NCBI GenBank assembly: GCA_958295745.1
Contig: OY282370.1
Coordinates: forward strand, 62,001 to 126,000
Source of the DNA: an uncultured Acidimicrobiia bacterium
GTDB lineage: Bacteria; Actinomycetota; Acidimicrobiia; Spongiisociales; Spongiisociaceae
Length of the DNA: 64,000 nucleotides
Direction of reading: 5' to 3'
Part shown: piece by piece, positions 35,822 to 45,190 of the stretch
How positions within the stretch are numbered: the first letter of the stretch is position 1
Layout of the letters: each line of letters begins with the position of its first letter
Notes under the pieces: model-generated
What the model was told of the DNA's origin: nothing
The model's database searches: none
What the model saw: only the letters and a program-made list of their open reading frames with translations
Position numbers and translations under genes: made by a program

Positions 35822-37165
35822 TCAGGATTTGAGTATCCACCCTGCTAGGGCTTCGCTCCACAGCACTAGAGACCCCGACCGGGCCGCTTTTTTCTGTATT
35901 TCTTTGTCGCTGGACACCACTACCGCCGACCTGCCCAACCGGGCGGATCGGGCTATCAGCTCGTCGTCGGCGCTGTAACCCCGGCTGGTGAACAGCACCT
36001 CTATCTCGCCTCCCAGGTAGGCGGCGGTGATCCCTCCGGTGTGTTTCGAGTCGTACACCACCGTCACCCTGGGCCTTCCCTTGGCCAGGCCTCTCCACCG
36101 CTTCAGGTCCTCCTCCACCCGCGCCCGCATGGTCGGGGTATGGAACTGGAGATGGCCGCCGACGTGGTAGGCGACGTGGTAGGCCACGTTGTATCCGTCC
36201 ACCAGCAGCGTGTAGGCCCGTTCCAGGCCCAGCAGCCATTCGACCGCCGCCCGGTCGTCGGGGGCCACTCCCGGGGGAAGGACCAGCGGCTCCTCCACCA
36301 TCGGCGGGAGGGTCTCGTTGAAGGTCGATATAGGGGAGAAGGCCTCCGCCACCTCGTCTAGCAGCCGGGCCGCCTCTAGCGCATCCAGATCGGCCCAGGC
36401 GTTCGGACCGGGCTCCGGCGGCGGGGGCCTCTCGATCCGCCGCTCCCGCTCCAGCTCTCGGCGGGTCCGTTCCCACCCCTCCTGCGCTTCCTTCCGCTCC
36501 TCTACCGCCGCCGCCAGCTCCTGCGCCATCCGGCGGTTCTCCCGTGACAGGCCGTCTAGTTCGGCGGCATACTCCTGGCGGGCTTTCTTCGCGGCCTCCT
36601 CGCGCGCCCTGGACACCCGCCGGTCGGCCTTCTGGGCGGCCTGGTCCGCCCTCCGCCGGTGCTGCTTGGCCTGGTTGCTCTTGTCTTTGACATCGGACTC
36701 CAGATCCTCCACTAGGCGGGCCGTCTTCTCCGCCAGGTCGGACCGTTCGGACTCCTCGGCTCGGCGGGCTATCTCCTCCAGGTCGGCTTCCCAGCCGGGC
36801 GGCCGGTACAGGAACAGCGCCCCCGCCTTCTCCCGGAACGCGGCGGCCGCCAGCCCGGGATGGTCATGGGGCCGGTGCAGGAACGACGCGCCCATCTTCT
36901 TCCGGGGATCGGGGGCGTCCATCGAAACCCCGTACTCCTCCGCCACCTGCTCCCGGAACCATTCGTCGTCCTCCAGCTCGCCGAGCAGCCGGCCCTCCCA
37001 TGCCGGCGGCAGCCGCCGTCTGTTCCGGGCGGGCATCCTCCGCAGCCTCTTCGGCATCTCGCTCGGTCCGAGACGGGCCAGCACCCGCCGGGCCACTTCC
37101 ACCACCCGGTCGGCCCCCGCCGCCCGCAGTATCTCATCGGGTCTACGGTCGTTCACGGCTCCCAT
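35822..37165 (-). CDS. NYN-domain (PIN-like) ribonuclease with coiled coil
   Basis: Protein of 447 residues. The N-terminal third is a helical region with ARVLARLGPSEMPKRLRRMP. The middle (about 210-300) is a long charged coiled coil (AEKTARLVEDLESDVKDKSN; AREEAAKKARQEYAAEL). The C-terminal 150 residues form a NYN/YacP-like domain: LLVDGYNVAYHV, VTVVYDSKHTGG, YSADDELIARSA and VVVSSDKEI, which carry the acidic residues of PIN-like nucleases. Start chosen at MGAVNDRRPDE after TGGAG. Possible role in RNA processing; the precise target is unknown. Confidence 0.82.
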   Translation of the reverse strand: MGAVNDRRPDEILRAAGADRVVEVARRVLARLGPSEMPKRLRRMPARNRRRLPPAWEGRLLGELEDDEWFREQVAEEYGVSMDAPDPRKKMGASFLHRPHDHPGLAAAAFREKAGALFLYRPPGWEADLEEIARRAEESERSDLAEKTARLVEDLESDVKDKSNQAKQHRRRADQAAQKADRRVSRAREEAAKKARQEYAAELDGLSRENRRMAQELAAAVEERKEAQEGWERTRRELERERRIERPPPPEPGPNAWADLDALEAARLLDEVAEAFSPISTFNETLPPMVEEPLVLPPGVAPDDRAAVEWLLGLERAYTLLVDGYNVAYHVAYHVGGHLQFHTPTMRARVEEDLKRWRGLAKGRPRVTVVYDSKHTGGITAAYLGGEIEVLFTSRGYSADDELIARSARLGRSAVVVSSDKEIQKKAARSGSLVLWSEALAGWILKS

Positions 37166-37217
37166 GGCTCCAATCGTAAAACCGCCGCCGCCCGCCCGCA
37201 TCCAGGAGGTCGCATAG

Positions 37218-37246
37218 TTGACATACAGGCCGGTTTCCTCCATAAT
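37218..37246 (+). promoter_or_regulatory. ilvB operon promoter
   Basis: TTGACA (37218-37223), 17-base spacer, CATAAT (37241-37246): a near-consensus sigma-70 promoter. Expected transcription start about 37253, so the leader-peptide ATG at 37256 would be at or within a few bases of the RNA 5' end. Confidence 0.8.
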
Positions 37247-37255
37247 CAGACACCT

Positions 37256-37291
37256 ATGGCACACGGCAACCCGGTCCTGGTACTTATGTAG
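37256..37291 (+). CDS. ilvB operon leader peptide (MAHGNPVLVLM)
   Basis: Eleven-codon frame with the regulatory run Val-Leu-Val-Leu (codons GTC CTG GTA CTT) just before its stop. It would be translated from a leaderless transcript given the promoter position. Val/Leu codons before a terminator are the hallmark of ribosome-mediated attenuation of branched-chain amino-acid operons: ribosomes stall when charged Val or Leu tRNA is scarce and the terminator does not form. Downstream are a GC-rich hairpin and an intrinsic terminator, then ilvB. Confidence 0.8.
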   Translation: MAHGNPVLVLM

Positions 37292-37346
37292 CGCACCGTC
37301 GCATCGGCGGCGCGTGCGCTCACAACCCTCCGTCAGGAGGGTTTTC
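37292..37346 (+). terminator. ilvB attenuator: pause hairpin and intrinsic terminator
   Basis: GCGCAC (37292-37297) pairs with GTGCGC (37314-37319) just after the leader stop, forming the first hairpin. The terminator is AACCCTCC, loop GTCA, GGAGGGTTTT (37324-37345). Refolding between the two would allow read-through into ilvB. Confidence 0.75.
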
Positions 37347-37445
37347 ATATAGTAGGAACACCCTTCCGGGATCAAACCCCCCAAGAACAACCTTCCGGGA
37401 ACACCCTTCGGGCAACCATCCGGAGGGTCGGCATAAGGACAACAG

Positions 37446-39146
37446 ATGAGCACCATCACGGGCGCACAAGCACTCATCAAGGCACTCGAACACCAGGAAG
37501 TCGAAGTGGCCTTCGGCATCCCCGGCGGCGCCATCCTCCCCGCCTACGATCCGATGCTCGACGCACGGTTCCGCCACGTCCTGGCCCGCCACGAGCAGGG
37601 CGCCGGGCACATGGCGGCGGGTTACGCCTGGGCCACCGGCAAGGTCGGGGTGGCCGTCGCCACCTCGGGTCCGGGCGCCACCAACCTGGTCACCCCCCTG
37701 GCCGACGCCCTCATGGACTCGGTGCCCATGGTGGCCATCACCGGACAGGTGCCCACCCAGGCGGTCGGCAACGACGCATTCCAGGAGGCCTACACCACCG
37801 GAATCACCATGCCGGCCACCAAGCACAACTACTTCATCACCGATCCGGAGGAGATCGGCCCGGTGGTGGCCGAGTCCTTCCATCTGGCCATCACCGGACG
37901 GCCCGGCCCGGTCCTCATCGACGTGCCCAAGGACGTGCTGAACGCCCGCCTGGAATGGCGCGACCCGGGCCCCATCTCCATGCCCGGATACCGCCCGACC
38001 TTCGAACCCCACCCCAGGCGGATCACCGAGGCGATCCGGCTCATCGAGAGCTCCGAGCGCCCCGTCCTGTACGTCGGGGGCGGGATCATCAAGGCGGGCG
38101 CCTCCGAAGCCCTCCGGTCGTTCGCCGAGATGGCCAACATCCCGGTCATCACCACCCTGATGGGCAGGGGGGCCATCCCCGACAGCCACCCCAACGCCCT
38201 CGGTATGCCGGGAATGCACGGCCTCTACGCCGCCACCACCGCCATGCAGAAATCGGACCTGCTGATAGCGGTGGGCGTCCGGTTCGACGACCGCGTAACC
38301 GGCGACCCCGACAGCTTCGCCCCGTTCGCCAAGGTGATCCACGCCGACGTCGACCCGGCCGAGATCGGGAAGGTGCGGGTGCCGGAGGTTCCGATCGTGG
38401 GCGACGCCCGGCGGATACTCGAAGGGCTGGGCGAAGGCTGGGGAGACAGGCCGGCCCTGGACATCGACAAGTGGTGGCGGACCATAGAAGAGTGGCAGAG
38501 GAAGTACCCGCTCCGCTTCGACCAGACCGCAGACGGGCCTCTCAAGCCCCAGTACGTGCTCACCCGGCTGCGGGAAATGGCGGACGACGACGCCATCGTG
38601 GTGTCGGGGGTCGGCCAGCACCAGATGTGGGCCTCCCAATACTGGGGCTTCGAGCAGCCCCGCCGCTGGATCAACTCCGGCGGGCTGGGGACCATGGGCT
38701 TCGCGGTGCCGGCGGCCATAGGCGCCAAGGCGGGCAAGCCCGGCCAGCAGGTGATCGCGGTCGACGGAGACGGTTGTTTCCAGATGACCTGCCAGGAGCT
38801 GATCACCGCGGCGGTGGAGAAAATCCCCATCAAGGTGGCGGTGTTCAACAACTCCGCCCACGGCATGGTCCGCCAGTGGCAGCGCCTCTTCTACAACGAG
38901 CGTTTCTCCTCCTCCGATCTCGGTATGGATCTCCCCGACTACGTGAAGCTGGCCGAGGCCATGGGTTGCGTGGGGATGCGCGCCGACAGGGCCGAAGACG
39001 TCGACGAGGCGGTGTCCCGGATGCTCGAGATCGACGATCGGCCGGTGGTGGCCGAGTTCGAGGTGGACCGCGACGAGATGGTGTTCCCCATGGTCCCGGC
39101 CGGGGGTTCCAACGACATCGTGCTGACCGGACCGGAGGACCTGTGA
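37446..39146 (+). CDS. ilvB: acetolactate synthase large subunit IlvB
   Basis: Thiamine-diphosphate enzyme of the first common step of valine, leucine and isoleucine synthesis. The 566-residue product has the ThDP-binding Glu region (HEQGAGHMAAGYAWATGK, near 50), FQEAYTTGITMPATKHN, and the cofactor-binding GDGCFQMTCQELITA (near 440) with NNSAHGMVRQWQ. It forms a complex with IlvN, whose gene overlaps by four bases (GTGA). Upstream is a leader peptide and terminator, so expression should respond to Val/Leu supply. Confidence 0.96.
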   Translation: MSTITGAQALIKALEHQEVEVAFGIPGGAILPAYDPMLDARFRHVLARHEQGAGHMAAGYAWATGKVGVAVATSGPGATNLVTPLADALMDSVPMVAITGQVPTQAVGNDAFQEAYTTGITMPATKHNYFITDPEEIGPVVAESFHLAITGRPGPVLIDVPKDVLNARLEWRDPGPISMPGYRPTFEPHPRRITEAIRLIESSERPVLYVGGGIIKAGASEALRSFAEMANIPVITTLMGRGAIPDSHPNALGMPGMHGLYAATTAMQKSDLLIAVGVRFDDRVTGDPDSFAPFAKVIHADVDPAEIGKVRVPEVPIVGDARRILEGLGEGWGDRPALDIDKWWRTIEEWQRKYPLRFDQTADGPLKPQYVLTRLREMADDDAIVVSGVGQHQMWASQYWGFEQPRRWINSGGLGTMGFAVPAAIGAKAGKPGQQVIAVDGDGCFQMTCQELITAAVEKIPIKVAVFNNSAHGMVRQWQRLFYNERFSSSDLGMDLPDYVKLAEAMGCVGMRADRAEDVDEAVSRMLEIDDRPVVAEFEVDRDEMVFPMVPAGGSNDIVLTGPEDL

Positions 39147-39646
39147 ACGAACAGCTGGTGCTCAGCGTGCTGGTCGAGGACAAGCCCGGGGTTCTGGCCC
39201 GGGTATCCCTCCTGCTGGCCAGGCGGGGATTCAACATCACCTCGCTGGCGGTGGGACCCACCGCCGATCAGGGGCTTTCGAGAATGACCATCGTGGTGAA
39301 CGCCCCCGAGCTGGAACAGGTCAAGAAGCAGCTCCACAAGCTGATCAACGTGGTGAAGATCAGCGAGCTCGACCCCGACTCCTCCATCGAGCGGGAGATC
39401 ATGCTGATCAGGGTCAAGGCCGCCGCCGGCCGCCGGAGCGGGGTGCTGGAGCTGGCCGGGATCTTCAACGCCACCGCCGTCGACGTAGCCGCCAACTCGA
39501 TCACTTTCCTGGTGACCGGCGCCCCTGCGAAGCTCAACGACTTCCTGGAACTGATCCGCCCCTTCGGGGTGATGGACCTGGTCAAGTCGGGCCGCATCGC
39601 CATGCGCCGAGAGCCCAAGGCCCGCAAGCTCAAGGCGGTGGGATGA
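39143..39646 (+). CDS. ilvN: acetolactate synthase small (regulatory) subunit IlvN
   Basis: Feedback-regulatory subunit of 167 residues. The N-terminal ACT domain reads [23 protein letters not shown] with [11 protein letters not shown]; the C-terminal ALS_ss domain includes [10 protein letters not shown] and [14 protein letters not shown]. The GTG start overlaps the ilvB TGA, implying coupled translation and balanced subunits. Normal length for the family; valine-binding residues in the ACT domain look conserved by eye. Confidence 0.95.
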   Translation: MNEQLVLSVLVEDKPGVLARVSLLLARRGFNITSLAVGPTADQGLSRMTIVVNAPELEQVKKQLHKLINVVKISELDPDSSIEREIMLIRVKAAAGRRSGVLELAGIFNATAVDVAANSITFLVTGAPAKLNDFLELIRPFGVMDLVKSGRIAMRREPKARKLKAVG

Positions 39647-39731
39647 TGCGCATGCGGGCGGTTTCCGGCCCGGCCCCCCGCCCCGCCCGCAACCGCCCCC
39701 GCAACCTTCCATCGATCCGGGAGAGGTAGAC

Positions 39732-40736
39732 ATGGCATCCATCTTCTACGACCAAGACGCCGACGCGGCCCTCGTCTCGCAGCGCCGGGTGGCGGTGATC
39801 GGCTACGGAAGCCAGGGCCACGCCCACGCCCTCAACCTGCGTGAGTCGGGGGTGGATGTCATGGTGGGCCTGCGCGAGACCTCCCGGCGCCGCACCGAGG
39901 CCGAGGGTGAAGGGCTGGCGGTGGGCGCGGTGCCCGAGGTCTCGGCCTGGGCGGATGCGGTCATGGTGCTGGTGCCGGACCAGTACGCCGCCGACCTGTA
40001 CCACGCCGAGATAGCTCCGCACCTCCAAGACGGCGACGCCCTGATGTTCGCCCACGGGTTCAACATCCACTTCGGGGAGATCACCCCCGCCCCCGGCCTC
40101 GACGTGCTCATGGTGGCCCCCAAGGGTCCCGGCCACCTGGTGCGCCGCACCTACATCGAAGGGTCGGGCGTGCCGTGCCTGCTGGCCGTGCATCAGGACG
40201 CCACCGGCCTGGCCCGCGATCTGGGCCTCTCCTACGCCTGGGGAATAGGGGGAACCCGGGCGGGGGTGCTGGAGACCACCTTCGAGGAGGAAACCGAGAC
40301 CGACCTGTTCGGCGAGCAGGTCATCCTCTGCGGCGGCCTGTCGTCGTTGATCAAGGCCGCCTACGAGACCCTGGTCGAGGCCGGATACCAGCCCGAGTCG
40401 GCCTACTTCGAGACCCTCCACGAGCTCAAGCTGATCGTCGATCTCCTCTACGAAGGAGGCCTGTCGTGGATGCGCTATTCGATATCGGACACCGCCGAAT
40501 GGGGTGACTACAGCACCGGACCCCGCATCGTCACCGACGAAACCCGCCAAGTCATGAAAGACGTGCTGGACGACATCCGTTCCGGGAGGTTCGCCCGCCG
40601 GTGGATGGCCGAGGCCCGCTCGGGGTCTCACAACCTGCTGGAGATGCGGGCCCGCGACCGCAGCCACGAGGTCGAGCAGGTGGGTGCCCGGCTGCGGGAG
40701 CTGATGCCCTTCCTGACTCCGAGGACCCCCGGCTGA
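39732..40736 (+). CDS. ilvC: ketol-acid reductoisomerase IlvC (class I)
   Basis: NAD(P)H- and Mg-dependent isomerising reductase of the branched-chain pathway. The 334-residue product has [19 protein letters not shown] (Rossmann loop), [24 protein letters not shown], and the metal-binding Asp/Glu region [13 protein letters not shown] with [12 protein letters not shown]. The loop that decides NADH or NADPH use ([14 protein letters not shown]) differs from the common GLRxGSxSWxKA form, so cofactor preference is uncertain. The stop overlaps the start of the leuA leader frame. Confidence 0.96.
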   Translation: MASIFYDQDADAALVSQRRVAVIGYGSQGHAHALNLRESGVDVMVGLRETSRRRTEAEGEGLAVGAVPEVSAWADAVMVLVPDQYAADLYHAEIAPHLQDGDALMFAHGFNIHFGEITPAPGLDVLMVAPKGPGHLVRRTYIEGSGVPCLLAVHQDATGLARDLGLSYAWGIGGTRAGVLETTFEEETETDLFGEQVILCGGLSSLIKAAYETLVEAGYQPESAYFETLHELKLIVDLLYEGGLSWMRYSISDTAEWGDYSTGPRIVTDETRQVMKDVLDDIRSGRFARRWMAEARSGSHNLLEMRARDRSHEVEQVGARLRELMPFLTPRTPG

Positions 40737-40837
40737 TGGAGCCCGCCGTAGGCGGCCGCCGCCCCCCTCCCCGCCCGAAGAACCCCAACCGACTCCGAGA
40801 GCTCCTGCTTCTAGCGGGCCTCCACGGCCCCAGATAG
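40736..40837 (+). CDS. leuA leader peptide candidate (33 residues, Leu run)
   Basis: The ATG overlaps the ilvC stop (TGATG). The frame has 33 codons and ends NRLRELLLLAGLHGPR, with Leu at six of its eleven residues LRELLLLAGLH. A stable hairpin overlaps the stop and lies before leuA. Leu-rich leaders before leuA are known attenuation devices in actinobacteria. There is no T-run after the hairpin, so control could be translational or through a different terminator form. Confidence 0.5.
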   Translation: MEPAVGGRRPPPRPKNPNRLRELLLLAGLHGPR

Positions 40838-40850
40838 AGGCTGTGGAGGC
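40818..40850 (+). promoter_or_regulatory. hairpin overlapping the leuA leader stop
   Basis: GCCTCCAC (40818-40825) pairs perfectly with GTGGAGGC (40843-40850), extended inward by GGCC with GGCT. A ribosome stalled on the Leu codons would leave it free, while one at the stop would cover its 5' arm. Confidence 0.55.
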
Positions 40851-40926
40851 GCACCCGCCCGCAACGAACCCCCAGGAAACCCCCCAGGCAACCCCCCAAC
40901 CGAACCTGACACCCGGAGCAGTCCAC

Positions 40927-42450
40927 ATGCCGCAAGACAAGCTGATCATCTTCGACACCACCCTGCGGGACGGCGAGCAGGCCCCCGGAATCGCCCTCAC
41001 CCCCGACGAGAAGCTGGCCATCGCCCGCCAGCTGGCCAAACTCCGGGTAGACGTCATCGAAGCGGGTTTCGCAGCCGCCTCCGAGGGCGACTTCTACGGC
41101 GTCTCCCAGATCGCCAAGCTGGTGGAAGGCCCGGTGATCGCTTCCCTGGCCCGCTGCGTCCCCGACGACATAGACCGCGCCCACGACGCGGTCCGCCACG
41201 CCGCCCGCCACCGCATCCACGTATTCCAGAGCACTTCCCCCATCCACATGGAACGGATGCTCCGCATGACCCCGAACGAGGTGATGCGGTCGATCGTGAA
41301 GTCGGTGCGGCGGGCCCGCCGCTATACGGACGATGTGGAGTTCTCCCCCCAGGACGCCACCAGGTCCGACCCCGATTTCATGATCGCCTGCTGCCGGGCG
41401 GCGGTCCGGGAGGGCGCCTCCACCATCAACATCCCGGACACGGTCGGCTTCGCCACCCCGGAGGACTACGTGGCCCTGCTCGGCCGGGTGTACGACGAGG
41501 TGCTCGAAGGGCGGGACGACGTCATCGTCTCCACCCACTGCCACAACGACTTGGGGCTGGCGGTGGCCAACTCGCTGTCGGCCATCCACGCCGGCGCCCG
41601 CCAGATCGAGGGCGCCGTCAACGGGATCGGCGAGCGGGCCGGCAACACCTCCACCGAGGAGATCATCATGGCCGTCAAGACCCGCCAGGATCATTTCGGG
41701 GTGGAGATAGACGCCAACACCGAGGAGATAGTCCCCACCAGCCGGCTGGTGTCGCGCCTCACCGGCTACCCCATCCAGTTCAACAAGGCGGTGGTGGGGC
41801 GCAACGCCTTCGCCCACGAGTCGGGAATCCACCAGCACGGCGTGCTGCGCGCCCGGGAGACCTACGAGATCATGGACCCCGCCTCGGTGGGCGCCACCAG
41901 CCAGATCGTGCTCGGCAAGCACTCGGGCCGGGCCGGGTTCGCCGACGCCCTAGCCAAGCTGGACATCGTCTTGGAGGACGACCAGTTCGCCGACGCCTTC
42001 CGCCGTTTCAAGGATCTCGCCGACCGCAAGGTCGAGATCAACGAACGCGAGCTGCGCACCATCATCCGCAGCGAGCAGGACCGGATCGACGAAACGATCC
42101 GCCTGGTGTCGATGAGGGTCAGCGGGGGCAGCGATGTATCCCCCTCCGCCTCCGTTAGGGTATCGAGGGGCGCCGAGGCCGAGGAGGAGGAGTTCGAGGG
42201 CGAGGGCGGCGGCATGGTCGACGCCACCTTCACCGCCCTCAAGAAAGCCTTCGGAATCGACGCCCGGCTGCTGGACTATCGGGTGGTTCCGGTAACGGCC
42301 GGAGCAGACGCCATGGCGGAGGTGAACGTGGTCATAAGGGTAGGAGGGTTCTCCCACAACGGACGGGGGGTGTCCACCGATGTGGTGGAAGGGTCGGGTC
42401 ATGCCTTCGTCGAGGCTCTCAACCGGGCGCTGAGCGTTCACGATGGGTGA
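40927..42450 (+). CDS. leuA: 2-isopropylmalate synthase LeuA
   Basis: First committed enzyme of leucine synthesis, joining acetyl-CoA to 2-oxoisovalerate. The 507-residue product starts [17 protein letters not shown] (HMGL-like catalytic barrel), with the metal ligands in [15 protein letters not shown] (near 195) and NGIGERAGN. The C-terminal LeuA dimer domain (from about 400) is the Leu-sensing part. The ATG was chosen because GGAG lies seven bases upstream; a start 28 codons earlier is possible but adds a Pro/Thr-rich stretch. It overlaps leuB by eight bases. Confidence 0.95.
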   Translation: MPQDKLIIFDTTLRDGEQAPGIALTPDEKLAIARQLAKLRVDVIEAGFAAASEGDFYGVSQIAKLVEGPVIASLARCVPDDIDRAHDAVRHAARHRIHVFQSTSPIHMERMLRMTPNEVMRSIVKSVRRARRYTDDVEFSPQDATRSDPDFMIACCRAAVREGASTINIPDTVGFATPEDYVALLGRVYDEVLEGRDDVIVSTHCHNDLGLAVANSLSAIHAGARQIEGAVNGIGERAGNTSTEEIIMAVKTRQDHFGVEIDANTEEIVPTSRLVSRLTGYPIQFNKAVVGRNAFAHESGIHQHGVLRARETYEIMDPASVGATSQIVLGKHSGRAGFADALAKLDIVLEDDQFADAFRRFKDLADRKVEINERELRTIIRSEQDRIDETIRLVSMRVSGGSDVSPSASVRVSRGAEAEEEEFEGEGGGMVDATFTALKKAFGIDARLLDYRVVPVTAGADAMAEVNVVIRVGGFSHNGRGVSTDVVEGSGHAFVEALNRALSVHDG

Positions 42451-43510
42451 GCGGCGCCACCGGATCGCGGTCATCGCCGGGGACGGGATAGGCCCCGAGG
42501 TCACCGCCCAGGCCCTCAAGTCCATGGAGGCGGCCGCCGCCCGGTGCGGGTTCACCTTCGAGGCCAACCGCTACGACCTGGGCGGGGAACGGTATCTGGC
42601 CACCGGCGAGGTGCTTCCCGACTCGGTGGAAGAGGAGCTGGCAGGCCACGACGCCATCCTGCTGGGCGCGGTAGGAACACCCGACGTGCCGCCCGGCGTG
42701 CTGGAGCGGGGCCTGCTGCTGCGCCTGCGCTTCGACTTCGAGCTGTACGTGAACCTCCGCCCCGTGAAGCTGTTTCCGGGAGTCCCCACCCCCATAGCGG
42801 GCCTGACGCCGGAGCGGTGCGACATGCTGGTGGCGCGCGAGAACACCGAAGGTCCGTACGCGGGCACGGGGGGGACGCTGCGCAAGGGCACCGCCGCCGA
42901 GGTAGCCATGCAGGATTCCGTCAACACCCGCTTCGGCGTGGAGCGGATCGTCCGGTTCGGGTTCGAGCAGGCCCTCGCCCGCCGCCGCCGCCTCGCCCTG
43001 GGCCACAAGACCAACGTGCTCATCCACTCCGGCGGTCTGTGGCACCGCACCGTCTACGAGCTGGCGGAACAGTATCCGGACGTGGAGGTGGACTACGCCC
43101 ACGTGGACGCCATGTGCCTGTACATGGTCAACTCCCCCGAACAGTTCGACGTGATCGTGACCGACAACCTGTTCGGGGACATCATCACCGACCTCGGCGC
43201 CGCGATCCAAGGCGGTATGGGCCTGGCCGCCAGCGGCAACCTGAACCCCGAACGGAACTACCCGTCCCTCTTCGAACCAGTGCACGGATCGGCCCCCGAC
43301 ATCACCGGACGCGGATGGGCCAATCCGGTGGCGGCGGTGCTGTCGGCGGCCATGTGCCTGTCCCATCTCGGCGAGAACGAGGCGGCCGAGGCCGTGGAGG
43401 ACGCGGCGGCGGCGGTGCTGCCGACGATGGAGGCCATGGCCGGCCCCGGGATGGGCGGCACCACCGACAGTCTGGGAGACCGGATAGCCGAGGCGGTCGC
43501 CGGAGGCTGA
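42443..43510 (+). CDS. leuB: 3-isopropylmalate dehydrogenase LeuB
   Basis: NAD-dependent decarboxylating dehydrogenase of leucine synthesis. The 355-residue product has [13 protein letters not shown] at the start, the substrate Arg region [32 protein letters not shown], and the Mg-binding [15 protein letters not shown] (near 245), with [13 protein letters not shown] near 275. It overlaps leuA. leuC and leuD are not in the window. A partial MITE-like element begins right after it. Confidence 0.95.
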   Translation: MGERRHRIAVIAGDGIGPEVTAQALKSMEAAAARCGFTFEANRYDLGGERYLATGEVLPDSVEEELAGHDAILLGAVGTPDVPPGVLERGLLLRLRFDFELYVNLRPVKLFPGVPTPIAGLTPERCDMLVARENTEGPYAGTGGTLRKGTAAEVAMQDSVNTRFGVERIVRFGFEQALARRRRLALGHKTNVLIHSGGLWHRTVYELAEQYPDVEVDYAHVDAMCLYMVNSPEQFDVIVTDNLFGDIITDLGAAIQGGMGLAASGNLNPERNYPSLFEPVHGSAPDITGRGWANPVAAVLSAAMCLSHLGENEAAEAVEDAAAAVLPTMEAMAGPGMGGTTDSLGDRIAEAVAGG

Positions 43511-43522
43511 CCCGATCCGGCC

Positions 43523-43690
43523 CTAGACGGGTAGTTCCAAGGGATAGGGGTATGTTTCCGTGCGAAACCGGTCTCGCCTGCCAGAGGCGGGCTTCGAAGA
43601 CCGGCTCGCCCGCGTCGGCTTGTCCCCATCCGGACCGTCGGGGGTCGGGGCGGTGCGGCGTTGCCCGGGTGGTCGAGGCGGCGGCGGCGG
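43523..43690 (+). mobile_element. MITE-like element, copy 3 (truncated)
   Basis: Begins CTAGACGGGTAGTTCCAAGGG and then GATAGGGGTATGTTTCCGTGCG, matching the left end of the complete copies at 11825 and 23999 (copy 2 reversed). Similarity fades after about 160 bp, and no matching right terminal repeat was found, so it is a degraded copy. Confidence 0.6.
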
Positions 43691-43905
43691 CGAGAGGCCT
43701 GCAGGACCGAGTTGGATATTCGGGGTAGCTTGTTCCAGAAGGGGGTTGATCATGTCATAGATATGCTATATAGTGTTGGATACCAAAACATAAACATCGC
43801 TGCCGAGTTCTAGAGAGGGCGGTGATCATATCGGGATACTCGCCCGGCCCCCTAGGCCGGGGGCCCGGTCCACGCGCCGGTACCGAGATAACGATCTGAG
43901 AGGTG
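43691..43905. other. intergenic sequence between MITE remnant and IS110 element
   Basis: AT-rich piece with CTATATAGTGTTGG near 43766 (promoter-like) and a strong GC hairpin (GGCCCCC ... GGGGGCC) near 43845-43865. No gene seen. The GAGGTGA at 43900-43906 is the presumed right target half of the IS110 element. Confidence 0.45.
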
Positions 43906-43910
43906 AGCTC

Positions 43911-44960
43911 CTATGTCAAGACTTGGTGGGTTTGGGGGGTGTTGGTGTTGTGTTGGAGGTGGGTCCAGACCCGGTCGGAGATGCGTCTTTTGAGGATGCG
44001 GATGGCTTCTTTTTTGGTTTTTCCTCGTTGGAGGAGCCGTTCGTAGTAGCAGCGTCCCTCGGTGCCGGGGCGGGCGATGGGGGTGATGGCCGCGTTGTGG
44101 AGGGCCCGGTTGAGTTGGCGGTTGCCTCCTCGGTTGAGCCTGTGGCGGGTGATCCGTCCTGAGGACGCTTCGATGGGGGCTGTGCCGTTGGCCATGGCGA
44201 AGCGGGCTTTGGTCGGGTACCGGGCAGCGTTGCCGACTTCGGCGATGATCTCGGCTGCGGTCAGGTTCCCGATCCCGTAAATGGTCGTGAGGGAAGTGCC
44301 CAAGGCGGCGACCAGTCGGGTGATCTGGGTGTCGAGTTTTCTGACTTGGCGGAGGAGCCGACGGACGCGTCGGATGCGCTGGCGGGCGATGTCCGCTCTG
44401 GTGGTTCTGTCTGCGGTGATCAGCTTGACGGCCCGTGCCAAGGCCTTGTAAGACAACAACCCCGATCCCAACAGGTTGTGATAGCCCGGACAGAGCAGGG
44501 TGAGGTCGGCGTGGAGGCGGTTGACCTCAGCGGTTCGGGATTCGACCAACTCACGCCGGTAGAACACCAGAGCACGCAGGTCTTCTAGAGCGTCTTGGGG
44601 TCGAGGCGCCGGCAGATCGTCTTCTCGGGCTGCTATCCGGGCTATGGCCAAAGCGTCGATGTAGTCGGACTTGCTGCGGGTCCGCAGGGTCTTTCTGGCC
44701 TGGGCGGTCATCTGGGTAGGAACTTCCACAACCTCTACCTCGCGGTCTTCTGCTATCAGAAACAACGCCAGGGGCCGCCCGTAGCTGCCCGACCCCTCGA
44801 TCCCTACCCGGCCGACGTCATGAGCCTGTAGCCAGGCTGCTGCTCTGCGGTAACCGGCAGGGGTGTTCGGGAAGGTTCGGCGCTCGATGCTCCGTCCCGT
44901 CGGGTCGATGACACATCCCGCCAGGGTGTCTTTGTGGGAGTCTATCCCTGCTGTCGTCAT
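43911..44960 (-). CDS. IS110-family DEDD transposase (recombinase), element 1
   Basis: Protein of 349 residues. The N-terminal RuvC-like domain supplies the acidic residues: TTAGIDSHKD (D), GIEGSGSYG (E) and KSDYIDALAIAR (D..D) near 100. After a central coiled coil, the C-terminal Tnp_20 domain reads TTIYGIGNLTAAEII and ANGTAPIEASSGR, with the candidate catalytic serine. Full length, no frameshift. The 5' non-coding region is about 230 bases, long enough for a bridge RNA. It has no cargo. Confidence 0.93.
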   Translation of the reverse strand: MTTAGIDSHKDTLAGCVIDPTGRSIERRTFPNTPAGYRRAAAWLQAHDVGRVGIEGSGSYGRPLALFLIAEDREVEVVEVPTQMTAQARKTLRTRSKSDYIDALAIARIAAREDDLPAPRPQDALEDLRALVFYRRELVESRTAEVNRLHADLTLLCPGYHNLLGSGLLSYKALARAVKLITADRTTRADIARQRIRRVRRLLRQVRKLDTQITRLVAALGTSLTTIYGIGNLTAAEIIAEVGNAARYPTKARFAMANGTAPIEASSGRITRHRLNRGGNRQLNRALHNAAITPIARPGTEGRCYYERLLQRGKTKKEAIRILKRRISDRVWTHLQHNTNTPQTHQVLT

Positions 44961-44984
44961 CAGGGTGTATCCTTTCGGTTGCTG

Positions 44985-45190
44985 GTCTTACCTTGGGTAG
45001 GCCGGTCCGGTATTGCGCAACCATGCGTAGGGAACACACCCGACACGTGTGGGCCGTTCAGGCTCCTATCAAGCGACAACTACCGAACCCCAGCAGGCCC
45101 GGCGGGGAGGCAATCACCTCAAAAGCCACAGCCATCCCTAGGGATGGCTGGGCAGGCGGCGTTGAGCCATCCCCCGCCGGGGGCCTACCC
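44985..45190 (-). ncRNA. candidate bridge RNA of IS110 element 1
   Basis: In the 5' non-coding part, read on the minus strand: GAGGTGA (45114-45120) is complementary to the right flank just outside the element (43900-43906); ATAGGAGC (45062-45069) equals the element's right end (43907-43914); GGCCTACCCA (44994-45003) is complementary to the left end (45182-45191). The order target guide, left donor guide, right donor guide fits the IS110 model. The left target guide is not clear. A stem CCATCCC/GGGATGG lies near 45132-45150. Confidence 0.5.
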
